This document shows positions 45,270-57,671 of a stretch of DNA of 64,000 bases, piece by piece. Each line of letters begins with the position of its first letter. Position 1 is the stretch's first letter. A program made the translations under genes and the position numbers. Location: contig CM060843.1 in assembly GCA_030762175.1 (NCBI GenBank), positions 24,805,001 to 24,869,000 of the forward strand, given 5' to 3'. The notes below the pieces were generated by a model. The model was not told where the DNA came from. It made no database searches and saw only the letters and a program-made list of their open reading frames with translations. The DNA comes from Metallyticus violacea (taxonomy: Eukaryota; Arthropoda; Insecta; Mantodea; Metallyticidae).

Positions 45270-46170
45270 TGGCGCTGTTATCAGCTTAGGAGAAGGCACA
45301 GATTATGTCACGGTACGCCGAGTTTAAGTTCATTATAGGATGCAAAGGGAGTTCCGTTGTGCTTATAACAAACCATCTCCGGATGCCAAGAAGATAAAAG
45401 CATGATATAGTTTCTGGACTCGGTAAAGGGCATAGCGGAGCCCGGCGTGTCTGCGATGAGCTGATTCAAATGTCAGCCAAGCATTGCAAGCAACTCCATG
45501 CCACGAGCAGCTATATATAAAGTTTTGAAAAAGCGGTTGCTTCTCTATGCAAACAAACCGCAGATTCTGCATATGCTTGTGGCATGGTTAACCCAATAGG
45601 TGGAAAACACCTTTCTCTGAAAAAGTTTTCGTTTTCGGACATTTCATGTCTCGAGAAGTCCATATGCAATGCATGAATTTGGCGGTGAGAGACCCAGAGA
45701 TTTATTATGGAACGCGAGAGTGACAGATCGAAATTGAACTTGTGGTGTGGTTTGATGTGGAATTGATCATCGGTACAACAGGATTGACATATCTGGACTT
45801 ACTGATGCTGTACGTCTATCTCCGGGCTTAACTTCTGCAACTAAACATCTGTTTTCAACAAGACGGTGCTCTACTCCAATGGCCATTGCTTTAGAGCTCT
45901 CGATTAAATTTATTCACGACAAAATGAATTCATGAAGTGGCTTCCTCGTTATCTTTCCGTCAGGCTTTAGATTTAATTTTTTGCAGAGCTACATTAAGCA
46001 GAGATTTTACGTCATTAAGTACGGGGCCTTCGACAACTCCATATCCGGATTGTGGAAACTATTGACACTATCGCTAAGCGGTCTAGGATGGGAATCAATC
46101 ATGGACTAGAAACCATTGGTGTCACCATATGAGATGACATGGAAGTTTATTAATGTTTACTTACAAGCTT
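45270..46170 (+). pseudogene. heavily decayed DDE transposase
   Basis: Scattered frames recall the ITm-type transposases that begin with a FRxxYG helix-turn-helix. Near 45351 one reads EFRCAYNKPSPDAKKIKA; near 45425 KGHSGARRVCDELIQM, matching the KGKSxGRPRVS hinge. Near 45735 comes LNLWCGLMW, matching VNVWCG. Near 45855 ICFQQDGALLQWP keeps the second catalytic Asp. A weak C-terminal likeness runs to about 46140. Many stops and shifts. A possible right terminal repeat, GGTGCTTTGGTATAAACACC with CTGTAT after it, lies at 46791-46816. Confidence 0.6.
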
Positions 46171-46959
46171 AAGATACGTGTGAAGAGCCTATCTTACCAA
46201 AGTTTAATTATCTAAGTTTATTTTCTTATTATGGTAAAACCACCAGAGCCATTAGATTGAAATTCAAACAGCTTATTTTTACAGTAGCTTCAGTTTATAT
46301 CCAGATAACCGCTGCAAATTTTAACGCAATTAATAAAGAAAGATTTTTTTTTTCCTCTAGATGTGCATATTTGTAGGAAAATTTTCAGAAAAGTGCGATA
46401 AAAGAAAAAAGTGTTAAAACTCATCCATAACTCCGATTCGGAATTAAATGAATGCATGCCTGCGCCATAGTCACGATCTGTTCAAACTGTTTACAGAATA
46501 GCCAACAGCAAAAACAAAATTCCTCTGGAGAATGGTAAAAACTAGAGCCTTCGAAAGCTATATAATTTTGAATTGGATGGTGTCAAAATCATAAATTTTT
46601 AATTTACGCAGATGTAGATATAACAAAAAAAAAATTAAGAAAAGTCGGAATTTCGTGTAATTAATTTTTAATAATGGCAAAAAATCAAAATGTTGCCATC
46701 AAACTTCCCTTAAGAAATTATAGCATTTAATTTTGTGAATAAATTTCTTTTATTATTATTGAATTGGCACTGGAAACTATATAAAATTAGGGTGCTTTGG
46801 TATAAACACCCTGTATTATATTTCATAAAACCATTTTTTCTTCAGAATCAACAGATCGCAATTGTAGACTACTGTTTATACTTCGTACACTTAGAAATAG
46901 AAAACAAAATATGATAATATTTTGGCTCTGGCTCTAAAACACGTGTAATTAAATACATC
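46171..46959. other. AT-rich stretch, possible transposon end
   Basis: Besides the GGTATAAACACCCTGTAT block near 46800, which looks like an ITm terminal repeat, nothing was recognised. Confidence 0.35.
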
Positions 46960-48060
46960 CTGAAGGTGGCCACGGCCACGTCACGGGGCATATTGTTGGA
47001 GAGAGGCTTTGATTCATTGTGCGTGCTTCCTTCGCCAATCTGCCAGCTTCGTTTCCGCGGATGTCACAGTGACCAGGGATCCATTGTAAGTGGATCTCCG
47101 TTAATGCTTGCAGTCTCAGTAGTCTTTCTTTATATTGAATTACTAAATCGTCTTCTTGTTGCAGCTCTGGGGAGCCAATACTTGGAATACAAAGGTGAAA
47201 TCAGACAGGAAAACTACCTTTCGTTTGATATTCAGAGAAATCAGTGCATTAACCGCTTCGCTTATGGCTGTTACTTCGCCATCAAAATTAGTTCTCATTA
47301 TTCCCACGGGGAAGGCTCCCCTGCCAACAGATGAGAACGATCCTGCTCCCGAGCGTGCATCAATAGCTGAGCCATGTGTATAAACATGCAGCCTTTCTGG
47401 TGCAGGATATAATGTAGCTATCATTTCGAGAGCTGCCGCTTTCAGAAGCTGTGGAGCTATATCTGTCTTGGGTTTATCAATCCCGGGGATATTAATTTAA
47501 AATGGTGGCAGTTGTTTCTCTGAGTACAATTTGGGTTTTCGGAAGCATTGGCGCTCCATTGAATTAACTTGGTCAAGAGTGCTTCGGCGTGTGATATTGG
47601 TGTAACCTGGGGTTTTAATCTTAAAGTAGCCGGTCTATATTGCTTCCAGAAATTATCAGCTGTTCTATGGCATCTTTCATAGAATTGAAGGGAAACTTTG
47701 TCTCTTCGGTTCTTGAGAGGTTCAACCTGACTCTAACTTTCCAGAGCAGGCATTGGTGTAGATTTCGCGGCACCACAACATGTTCTTAGAGCATGTTTTG
47801 GGCAGTACTCAGCTTTCTCATTGTGGTTTGTTTCGCTGACTGTACTGAAAGCCTCGCTTCCATATTCAATTGTTGATGGAATGTATATCTTATATGTGTT
47901 TGTCAAGACATCCTGGGTTGCTTCCCATCCAGATCCTGCTAACCATTTTAGGATGCATAGTCTCTTAATTGTCTTAGTGGAAATCGAATCTATAAGTATT
48001 AAAATAAAACTTACTGTTTTACGTCCTTCATTTTTGTTTCTATTGTTGTAATTTAAGGTA
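46960..48060 (-). pseudogene. LINE fragment: end of reverse transcriptase plus RNase H
   Basis: Read on minus from about 48030: the post-polymerase region gives KRLCILKWLAGSGWEATQDV, then YIPSTIEYGSEAF and ALRTCCGAAKSTPMPALES. Stops and shifts follow. The RNase H domain then reads RLHVYTHGSAIDARSGAGSF at about 47395, then NFDGEVTAISEAVNALI and VVFLSDF. It ends with IHLQWIPGHCDIRGNEAGRL near 47090. Of the D-E-D-D active site, the first Asp is His (YTHGS) and the last is Gly (GNEAG instead of GNEAAD). Glu and the third Asp remain. The order reverse transcriptase then RNase H fits insect LINEs of the I/Jockey-related groups. Inactive and truncated at the 5' end. Confidence 0.88.
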
Positions 48061-48491
48061 CTTAATAAAGCAATATTTTGTTTAAATGGATATTCTTGCA
48101 TTTTAAAGTAATTAAGAACAAGATATAATCAAATATAAAAGGTCCTTGTTTCTCCTGAGTGTAATGCCATATTTTTCTGAACATGTCTGAAAGAAAACAT
48201 CTTGATTGTGTATCCACTGCGTTTTCAAATGAATTTTCCATTTACGCAATAAAAGCACTTAACAATGCAATACAATTTCGGTTAAAATAAGCGTTTATTA
48301 TTTCAGAATTTGACATTTTACAATGCAGTACAACACTTTTACTACTTCTACACAAAATATAAAAATTGCTTCTTTCAGGCTGTACTTTATTAATTGTTAG
48401 AAATGTATTTATAATTTGTAATGAATAAGAGTCACTATAAATTCTTTATGTGTGTGCATTTCTAGTTAATATTGGTGTCCACACTCCATGT
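48061..48491. other. no recognised feature
   Basis: AT-rich spacer between the LINE fragment and a SINE. Confidence 0.4.
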
Positions 48492-48740
48492 ACCGACATG
48501 GGTGGTCAGTGAACGAGAGGTTGTAGGGTTCAATTCCTATGAGAATCGACCTCCTTGGCTGAGGTTTTTTCCAGGTTTTCCTTATTCCTCATTTAGAATG
48601 CTCCTTAAACTTAGACCTGGGACGTTATCTCCCTTAAAAAAAATAAAAGCCTTTTCAATTTATCATTTCATCTCATGTATCATCAATGCCAATCGCCTGC
48701 GATGCCTCAGCAGTAAAAACGGGCGTTAAACATCATTATA
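48492..48740 (+). mobile_element. SINE-B copy, diverged
   Basis: The head ACCGACATGGGTGGTCAGTG has lost part of the tRNA-like region, but a B box GGGTTCAATTCC remains. The body TTTTTTCCAGGTTTTCC, a CTTAAACTTAGACCTGGGAC block, CATCTCATGTATCATCAATG and the tail AAAAACGGGCGTTAAAC follow in family order. Confidence 0.88.
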
Positions 48741-49080
48741 AAAATATTTTGTGTAGGTTTTCCGTTACAGTATCATTAGCAGAATTTCAGATCTCTCATT
48801 TTGTGTAAAAATGTTTTATTAATTTTAATAATAAATACGTTCATAATATGAGAACTAATTAACCAAGCTATTTCACTTATGTGACGTCATATTTTCTACC
48901 AATGAAATGTAACGACATTTTCAATTTTAAGCAATCACAGCAGCATGTCGCTGTAAATTGAATAACTTGACTTCTGCTCAAGAATCCTTATAATGTATTT
49001 TGAAAATTAAATTACCACAAGCCTCTGTCCAATTGAATTCGACTGGATTGGTAGCGACAGAGGAGGAATTTTGGGTTCTT
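48741..49080. other. no recognised feature
   Basis: AT-rich, with a TGACGTCA palindrome at 48893-48900. Confidence 0.35.
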
Positions 49081-49268
49081 CAGCTATGCTCAAGAGTTGT
49101 CAGCCAGTATGGGAAGAAGGGATGAAGCGAGAGTGACACCGTGGTTCCTAACAGAGCAGCTCGACGTTGCGGAGCTCCCTCCAAGCAGAAGGGCCGCTTC
49201 AATGCCAAGCGCCGGGGCAGAAATCTTTCCAAAACGCAAGTCACCAGCCCATCTCGCCAAAGAAATGA
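49081..49268 (-). mobile_element. SINE-C 3' portion
   Basis: On minus the segment reads GGCGAGATGGGCTGGTGACT then TGCGTTTTGGAAAGATTTCT, followed by a tail ending near TGAGCATAGCTG. The first block matches GGCGCGATGTGGCGGTGGCT of the copy at 29131. The head is missing. Confidence 0.6.
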
Positions 49269-50464
49269 AATGGAGTTAAAAAATGAAACATTTATTATCT
49301 ATGCATGTTACCCGTCGTTCCGTGAACAAGAATCGATTAATCGCAACAAATTGCTGACTTCTGCTTCCACATTTTCATCTACTAATTCCCGCATATCCAT
49401 TGCATTTAAAGAAAGTGGAGCTCTTTCATTCACTTTTGATAGTTGCGTTTTTAATAATTGCTCATTTAATTCATGTGTATGCAACTAATTAGTTTAAATC
49501 TGTCAAACATAATACTGTTCATATTATTCCTTTAAATAAAGGTTTTAATATTCTGATACTGTGCTCTTATAATAATAAAAGAAAAGAGCAATGCATTAGC
49601 ATTGTTAAGTCTTTGTTTTGTTCTCCTCAGTTGGCATTAATACGAATAAGTAAATCGAATTGTAGTAATCGACCGTAGTTTATTCCAGACTCACGATTTC
49701 TGAATGGGTCGATATTAATAAATGTCATTTTAAAGATTTTATTCAATTATTATACTTTCATTCATGAAACAGTCCTAATGAAGCAAATGAAGTACTCTGC
49801 AGAGCATTCAGGTATGCTAAAAATGTAATAATAAGCAAAACAATAATCGTAAAATATTCTGTTCTTTTTTAAAAAGTTTCTTGTTTAAGTTAAATTTAAA
49901 GAATGCGACAACAGCACTGGGTAACTTGGGTGCCTAGTTATAGCTCCGGTTATTAACAACGAATTACTTAGAGAGAGAGACGCTTAACTAACAATGGAAA
50001 ACAGAGAGTGAATGAGTGGCGCGCCAAAAGAGAGAAGTGTTTAGGGAAAGTGCTTTGTAAAACAAAGGTAGATATTGGAATCACTTTTTTCACATTTTCA
50101 AACATGTAAATAATCAGATAACAGATCGTGTCTTTCTTTTCTCTTTTCTCATAGCACTGAATATGACTGCTTTGAAAGAGTAATCAACGGTTTGATGTCT
50201 ACACTTAGATAATTTGAAAAAAAAAGTATAAAAACAATTTACCGTTTAATATAACAGTTTGTTTTGATAATACATTATTTCAAAATTGTCTACACCCTAC
50301 AAGAAAAAACAGAATGTAACTGGGTTAGTCAGGAGATGTAAAATAGCCTGTATTACCCTATAGCCATCATCGGAGCAATTTTTTATAATTTATTTACTAA
50401 AAAAAATATTCTGTCACTATCCTAAAACTAGCTGGCTTATTTTTTGTTCTGTTCAAATTCAAAC
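49269..50464. other. no recognised feature
   Basis: AT-rich DNA. The frame at 49141-49488 begins in the SINE and has only a low-complexity Asn/Ser/Cys end. Confidence 0.4.
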
Positions 50465-50715
50465 TACAATAATGACAATCCAGGTTGCCAAGCAACGATA
50501 GAAAACCAAAGATATTATAACAATTGCACCCCCTTTAAAATTTAGTATTCAAATTAGGGATAGTTAGGAGTAAAGGGTAAAAACAACCAACATTAGTTTT
50601 GAACTTATCTCTCAATATCTAAATTAATGAGTTTTTGTTTAAATTATATTTATTTTATACTGATAATTATTCCGATTGACAAGTTTTAAAATGCAAACTC
50701 TGGAATATATTGCAA
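50465..50715 (+). repeat. dispersed repeat, copy 2 (see 20950)
   Basis: Follows 20950-21240 in order and orientation: ACAATCCAGGTTGCCA, AGAAAACCAAAGAT, ATCTAAATTAA and GACAAGTTTTAAAATG. Several small gaps separate the blocks. Confidence 0.6.
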
Positions 50716-51640
50716 CTAAGTGCTAAAAAAATTACAGCATAAACAAAGAAATGAGTCAATATTTTAATGTACGTCGCAGTTACAGATTGTTTATTTGTAT
50801 ACCAGTACAATTATTGGTCTAATAATGATTTAAAAATTAATTTCTATATCAATTATTAGGCATTTCTTGATATCTTAGTTCCTTTTTTTTTATTTTTAAA
50901 TCATAAATGCACAATTGTAAGGTAATTCTTCAGCCATAAAAATTATAATCCTAATTATTAAAAGCGTAGCCCACGAAAATTAGTACAGCATGGTTCTGAA
51001 CAGGATTACTAAAAATTTAAAGGGATGTTGAGTTTGAAGCTAGGCACTATATGGTCACATTTTTCCATACTTCGATCAAAAAAAACCTGCGTAAACCGAA
51101 ACCGGGGAGGGACACTGAGGTTTGAGGAAAATATTTTACAGGTCGCAGGTACAGTATCCCCACCATTGTCTTAAGGCAGTATAATATATTCGTGATTTTT
51201 GCAACAGAGCAGGGATATGAGAGATGCATAATACTTTGTTCGCTGATATTTACAGTAAATACTAGGGCATGTTATGTCTACAACTTATAGCTGTAACTGC
51301 AGTTATACAATACAACTACGAAGTAAGATAAGGTTAATGAACATACTTTAGGCTTTCAAGTCCGGCATTGTTATTATTAGCATTGATCATTACGGGGCTA
51401 TACAGCCATAGTGGTTTGTTTAAATGAATTTTGTAAGTCAAAGCTTTTGCTGGCTATTGCGGGTAGCATCGTCAGCAGAATGAGTGAAAATGTTTAGAAG
51501 GCAGAAAGAGAGAGAACGTTAGAAACGGGAGGAGATGGTGGGAGTGTCGCGGTGCAGCTATTTATTGACTAGTGACGGATTCCATGGCTTGGTTGTTTGT
51601 AGATCTATGCCTTTATTTATTTTAGTTCATTTAAGCCAAC
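50716..51640. other. no recognised feature
   Basis: AT-rich sequence. An ACAGTAAAT word near 51252 could be the other end of the pogo-like fragment that follows, but this is not established. Confidence 0.35.
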
Positions 51641-52037
51641 AACCACGACATAATAGCCCGGCAATGATCGATTTTAATAATAAGCTAGATGAAGCTCTTT
51701 TCTTGTCCCATCATAGCTGGAGAAGAAGGCTCTGCGCGAGTTATTCAGGAAAAGACAAATATACGAGTGCAGAAAATATTAACAATGAGTGTAAAATGTA
51801 TGCAAGCTCAGGGTCTTGAATGAATAATGGAAAAATTGATAATTAAGCATTTGTGTTGTGGTCTAATTCTTTCAAATTGGAATGAAATTATCTCAGCAAA
51901 ATTAAGATATTAAACCAATTAAATGTAAAATGCTATCACAAATATCTAGTTTCTAAAAACGAAATAGTTGCCCTGAGACTCAAGATGGGGAGGGGGGAAC
52001 TTCCTTCCCGCTTTTTTTCGGATAAATAGAATTTTAC
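51641..52037 (+). mobile_element. pogo/Tigger-like fragment with CENP-B-type helix
   Basis: One frame reads DFNNKLDEALFLSHHSWRRR, matching the second DNA-binding helix region of pogo/Tigger and CENP-B proteins (usually L-x-x-AL-x-x-W). A frameshift follows; the next frame adds RELFRKRQIYECR-like residues. The downstream end (GGGGGGAACTTCCTTCCCGC, then CGGATAAATAGAATTTTACT) has the CGGATAA...TTTTACTG(TA) form seen in the right end at 10956. The catalytic part is absent, so it is a deletion product. Confidence 0.45.
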
Positions 52038-53605
52038 TGTATTTGAAAAAGATTTGCTTGTGTGACGACTCTTCAGAAAAGATTGTCAGAAAGAACAGAT
52101 TTAGTAATTTGAGCCTCCATATTAATGATAAATCCGCACCAATTGATACAATAGGATTCAGTGACTGGAAATATACAGAAAGTCATGCTAAAGTTCACGG
52201 AAAGTCTTGCACACAGCTTATGTGTTCCTAAATTAAAAGAGAGAATTTGAAAACAAATGAATGAATTAAATTTCTTGTTGGTGAAGAAATCAATTGCCGA
52301 AAAGAAGTTATAAAATTTTATTTTCATCTAGGGGAAATGATGAGCGTATTAGCTCTTATAACGATAGAAACGATCAATAGCCAAATAGTTGTCATGTTGA
52401 TTTATTTTCTCAATTTGATAATCGAGCAAAATACACAGTTTGTATCTGTCAGCAACAGTTTATTTTCATCATTAGTTATATAAGAGTAATTAAGGGTCGT
52501 AATGAGAAAAGCATACATATTCTATTACGTAAAAATTGCACATGATGTAACATGCTTTCTAGTAAGCTTTCGTCATTCAGTAGTTCTTTGAGATGTATTG
52601 GGAGGAATTTATATTTGTTCCCAAACCTGAAATAGGTCCTAGGAACGTGAAAATATTTGTTCAGCAACTAGACAACATTCTTCCAGTTTTTGAAAACGCA
52701 AAGGGACCGCCAGAAGATAAATTTCTGGCATGTCTGGCTGATACAGTAGTTTACAAGCTCTGTGCATCCTTTGATAGTTTTTATCCCTTGCATTACATTT
52801 TCTTTCATATTGGTGAGTGAATGTGTAGTAAGCCTTGACGAAAAGTTTAAATTTGTATTTTTGTTAGCAAAAATGTTGTGTACTGATAGCATTATTAGTG
52901 ACAAAAAAACTGGCCTGCAATTGACGATTTACTGTATTGGTGCAAATGAACTCGTATATTACGACTTTCTCAATAGATTTTGTAACTGGTTCCCATATCT
53001 GTTCTAATACACGTGGAGTAATCTGTACACCCCTACTTTAATCCTAGGAATCGCTAAAGGTCATTCCCAATTCCTTTCCACTCGAGTACATCAGCAAATA
53101 CCATGGGTGATTGTCCAGTGTCGAGTTAACTATTAAAAGGTAACAGGAGGTGTATGGTGTGATTGAAGTCTGCTGTGTTTCATTTGGATGCTCTCTCACA
53201 TGTATTAAAACGGTATTTAAACACATGTAGATTGTAGCACGTATATTATTATTTTTAGCGAATTCTGATGAAATGAAGCTATTGCAGGCATACACGTGAA
53301 GGCATGTTTTTTTAGCTAATTTATTTCTTTTAGAGAATTCTGAAAGAATGTAGCCTATTGTGGTTATACCAATGGAAAGATTTTTACTAATCGTTCCAAA
53401 TCTGTATCGTTCGTACCTACTAGGCACAGGTAAAAGAAAAAAAATTATAAAAATGTCATTTTTGTCTCTTTCTCTCTTTATGCACGCGCGCGCGTGTGTG
53501 TGTATGAATGAACGAAACTCGGCACATAGCCATCAATTAACAAACAATTTGTCGAGTTCGTTAACCAGCAAAACTGGACCATTATGGGGTTAACTTACAG
53601 TGAAA

Positions 53606-53608
<3 letters not shown>
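52038..53608. other. no supported gene
   Basis: Several open frames of 60-127 codons overlap on both strands (for example 52593-52820 plus and 53044-53427 minus). None shows a recognisable domain. A short CGCGCGCGTGTGTGTGT tract lies near 53485. Confidence 0.4.

Positions 53609-53646
<38 letters not shown>
53609..53646. repeat. poly-A tract of 38 bases
   Basis: An uninterrupted A run that borders the tandem array to its right. Confidence 0.95.
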
Positions 53647-53648
<2 letters not shown>

Positions 53649-54610
53649 CTTTAGCGGTCGCAATTATTGCTTTACCTCAACGAAACTCTAAACAAAGTAA
53701 AAAAAATTTAAAATAAATTCATAAAAATAGTTTTCGAAAATCATGGCAATCGGACAATTTGGAGTGGAGGATATGCCTGAAAAAGTTTTGGGGGTTAAAG
53801 CGAAATTTAAAAATCGCTCTAGCGGCTGCAGTTTTAAACATTTTTAAAAGAAACTCGGTGTGTGGCATTGAAATAATGTATGAAAAATAGTTTTCAAAAT
53901 AAAATCGGACTATTAGGAAGGGAGATTTACCTGAAACCCAAAATTTAAAAATCGCTCTAATGACATTAATATATTTTTCGCAATGAAACTCCATATATGC
54001 CATTTAAATAGAATAAGGTAAATAATTTTTGAAAATTATCAGATTAGTGAAAGTGGGAGTGAGTATACCTGAAAAACTTTTGGGCGTTAAGTCCAAATTT
54101 AAAAATCGCTCTTACAGCCGCAAATTAATTTCTTTAAAGGAAACTCGATATATACATTGAAATAAAATTAGCAAAATAGTTTCTGAAAATCAGTGAAATT
54201 GGACTGTTATAAGGGAGGGTACCCAAAATTTAAATATCGCTCAAGTGGCATTAATACTTGTTTCGCAACGAAAATCCTTATTTACCATTTAAATAAAATA
54301 AAAAAAATCAGTTTCTGAAAACCAATGAAATCGGACTACTAGTAAGGGGTGGGTTGCCTGGGGCCCAAGATTTAAAAATCGCTAGTGACATTAATATATG
54401 TTTTTTCGCAACAAAGCTTAGTATATGCCATTAAATAGAATAGAAAAATAATTTCTGAAAATCAGGGAAATCGAGACACTAGGAGATTTACTCAAAATTT
54501 AAAAATCGCTCTAGCGGCCCCAATATTTATTTCTTCACAACAAAATTCGGTATATACCATTTAAGTAAACAAGTAAAATATTTTATGCAAATTAAGGAAA
54601 AGGACTATAT
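53647..54610. repeat. tandem array of about 140 bp units
   Basis: The landmark TTTAAAAATCGCTCTAGCGG and its variants begin at 53806, 53943, 54098, 54228, 54371 and 54498, with a partial copy near 53650. Spacing is 127-155 bases. Between landmarks the order GAAACTC-GGTATATGCCATT, then AAATAGTTTCTGAAAATCAG, then AAATCGGACTATTAGGAAGG recurs. Units are diverged and differ by small gaps. The last units fade out near 54610. Nothing is encoded. Confidence 0.85.
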
Positions 54611-55057
54611 GGAGTAAAGAAATACATGGAAAAAAAAACGTGTTCCTGCGCTTAATTTTCTCTATATTGTTTTAAAATAAAATGAGAAACTAATTCAGCA
54701 AATAAACTTTATTTATAACGTTGCATGTGTTTTATATTTAACAATTGTATCGTCATGAAGATAGCAGCTGTGCAAAGTTAACCTAATATGTGTTTGAGAA
54801 TTATATTTATATGTAAGAGAAAAAGTTTGCGTTATATGTTTTTAAAAATTTAAATTAAATTAAATTTCAAAGTCATTGCAAATAGATGAACTTTTCGGTT
54901 GTTCTTTGCTGATTATGTATATTTGCTTAGTAAACCGAAATTGTTTTTAAATAGTAATATGCTTTAGTTTTATTGAAACACATGAACATCATCTTAAATA
55001 CAGAATGTAATTCGAAAATTTCTGCTAATAAGTGAATGTGAAGATATCAATGGGTAA
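54611..55057. other. no recognised feature
   Basis: AT-rich DNA ending with the left target-site duplication of a truncated SINE. Confidence 0.4.
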
Positions 55058-55107
55058 ACGCTGATGACCTGAGATGTTAAAGAGCGTCCATAAATAAATC
55101 AAAATAA
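55058..55107 (+). mobile_element. 50-base SINE-A tail with target-site duplication
   Basis: Only CGCTGATGACCTGAGATGTT, AAAGAGCGTCC and the AAATAA tail are present. The perfect 12-base repeat ATCAATGGGTAA at 55046-55057 and 55108-55119 flanks it. This is a severely 5'-truncated retroposition event. Confidence 0.92.
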
Positions 55108-55119
55108 ATCAATGGGTAA

Positions 55120-57133
55120 GTTTATAAACGTGGTTATATTTAAAAATAAAATCCCCACACTGTATAGCTTTGTCTTCAGGGGTCATATATTTCTATTAAT
55201 GATTAGTATACCGTTAATTCTTGTGGTTTAATCTTAATTATAATAAAACAATTCTAAAAGTGTTATTTCTATTTTGTAATACTTATAGATTGCAAGAATT
55301 CTAATTTTGTTCCCCTAATACCACCAGTAATGCCCTAATTATTTCACTTCATTAATTAATAAAGCCTAATTTGGATGTTATATTCATTTTTATTAAAAGC
55401 TGTTCAATTCGCCTAGTTTACGCAGCTCCTGTGTGACGGATTTTTATTGTTTCATAAGATTATATTTTGACGTACGAAAAGATAAAAATACACTCCATAA
55501 AGGAAGGGCAGAAAATGATACCAAAATCCTATAGCAGATGAATTTATCTGCTTATTAGAGGAACCTGGATTTTTTTTTCAAATAAAAAAGTATAGTTAAC
55601 TTTTTAAACGAGAATAAATTTAATATGAGGGATGTTATGGATGCTGAGTGTGATGGAATAATACCGGTTCGATTGTGTTGTTGCAAAAAGAATTTAAAGG
55701 ACTCCTGCAGTGTCCCATATGCTTGCTTCACTGAAATGAACTTCCTTTGCATCACCTCTTTCATCTTTCGCATGGTAAAACTGCTGAGCCAATAGGGAAG
55801 AGACTCCACTGTTGTGAATATTTTCACGTCATATCATTTGAGCCTACTGGAGGAAATCTTCCCTCATTTCAAGGCGCTCAGATCAAATATACTTTTTCGA
55901 AATGTTTCAAGCTGTTTGTAAGTGTAACTTGTTTTCCTGACTTCAACAATACCTGAAAAGTAGCTGCCAATAGAATATTGCAATTGTATGTGAGTGCAGA
56001 AGAATTTATTGAATCCCTGTGTATTTTATCCACTTTATTGTTAAAGTGTATGGCCTGTTTGGTTTTACATTAAGACGAATCCTTCATGTAAAGGCGGTTC
56101 AAAGCACTTCTGGCTCACCATTCAATTTTCCTCTTAGCTACTAGAAAATCTGAAGACAATAAGAGACCCTGTATTACGGAGAAATGAGTGTTTTGCTCAC
56201 CCTGATAAGTTGACTTTTAGTTTAATAAATGCTGAGAGAAAATGCACTAGTTTATTAGGTCTTCGCCGAATTTTGAAAGTTAGAGCCGAGTGTAAACTGT
56301 CTCTAACTTTCGTATTCCTTAGATCAATTTGCTGCTGAAGACTATATTGACGTGATTTCATGGCAAAATTCAAGTAACGAAACTCTCATCATCATAAAGG
56401 GCTTACAGGAGGAATAGATTCAACAACTTGAAACTGAAAACGCGGAGTTTTTTTTTTTTTTTTTTTTTTTCAATAAACGCACTAAATCTACCCTGCCATA
56501 TGCAAGTTGTAGAGCGACACATAAAACTAGTGTCATCTTTCGAAACGAAAAGACATTCCAATAGAATATATCACTGCTAGATTTTTGTATACAATTGCGT
56601 AATTTTCTGATTAACACAAAATAATGATGGAAATTTATAATTAAATCGATTCATTATACAAAACCAACTAACGTTGAGACCCGGTGTCCAACCGACACAA
56701 CAGTCGCTATAAAAATGAACTGAGTAATAAATAAAGTAATTATTTTATTAGTTATTTGTGATACTTTAAATGCATTATCTATAAAAATTTTCTACTCTAG
56801 TATTATGCTCTCTTTTAACACTATTTCACTATACATGAATAATATACCTAATCTTAATAATCAAACCGTTTGAACAATAAAAAATAGAATACCTTTTACA
56901 CTCAAATTCCTTACTATTAATTTATTAATTTATCAATATTCTATTAGGAATAATAATCAACAACTTATTTGTTATCATCTACTAAAAGACTTACCTATAG
57001 AGTTGCATTCTAATATCACAAATGAATATGACTTGGTAAAAGCAATTAATTATCGCATAAACAAATTTACAATTTATCACCAAATCATTTCAGTCATTTT
57101 ACCTAATTTCAATGGTGATTATTGTCAACCAAC
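55120..57133. other. AT-rich stretch with a hairpin and poly-T
   Basis: GAAAGTTAGAG at 56275-56285 pairs perfectly with CTCTAACTTTC at 56301-56311. A poly-T run lies at 56446-56470. Overlapping open frames on both strands at 55555-55956 have no known domain. Confidence 0.45.
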
Positions 57134-57617
57134 TGTAATGGGAATTGAGAGTGTAATAAGAATGTAATAGGAATGTAATAAGAGTATGATTGTGAAGCTG
57201 TAAAATAAGGAGCATGCTGTATATTAGGACCGTAAGAACCCCTTCTATAGTTGTCAGACAAGGTGACATGACGCAGGCACAAACCCTGCCACCACCCCTG
57301 AGTAGGCAGATCTTCTGGGCAATGTCTTTCACACTTATGTAAACAAATCTAAGCTAGGGAGAGAAACTGCCTTTAAAATAACAAACACAGTTAATTAGGT
57401 GAGTTGTTAGGTGCACATGTTTAGACAGATTTCTGGGCAATGTCTTTAACACTGAAGGGCGGCTTACCTAAAGCAACAGGCACAGTAAAGTAGATGTCAG
57501 ATAAACAAATTACTTATAAGATAAATTATTACGCGCAGTTGGCCTGTCATGTGCAGCAAGCAGAACATTTTTGTAAACTTTTAGATTGTATAAAAGGGCC
57601 TGCCTACTTGTTAAGGC

Positions 57618-57671
<54 letters not shown>

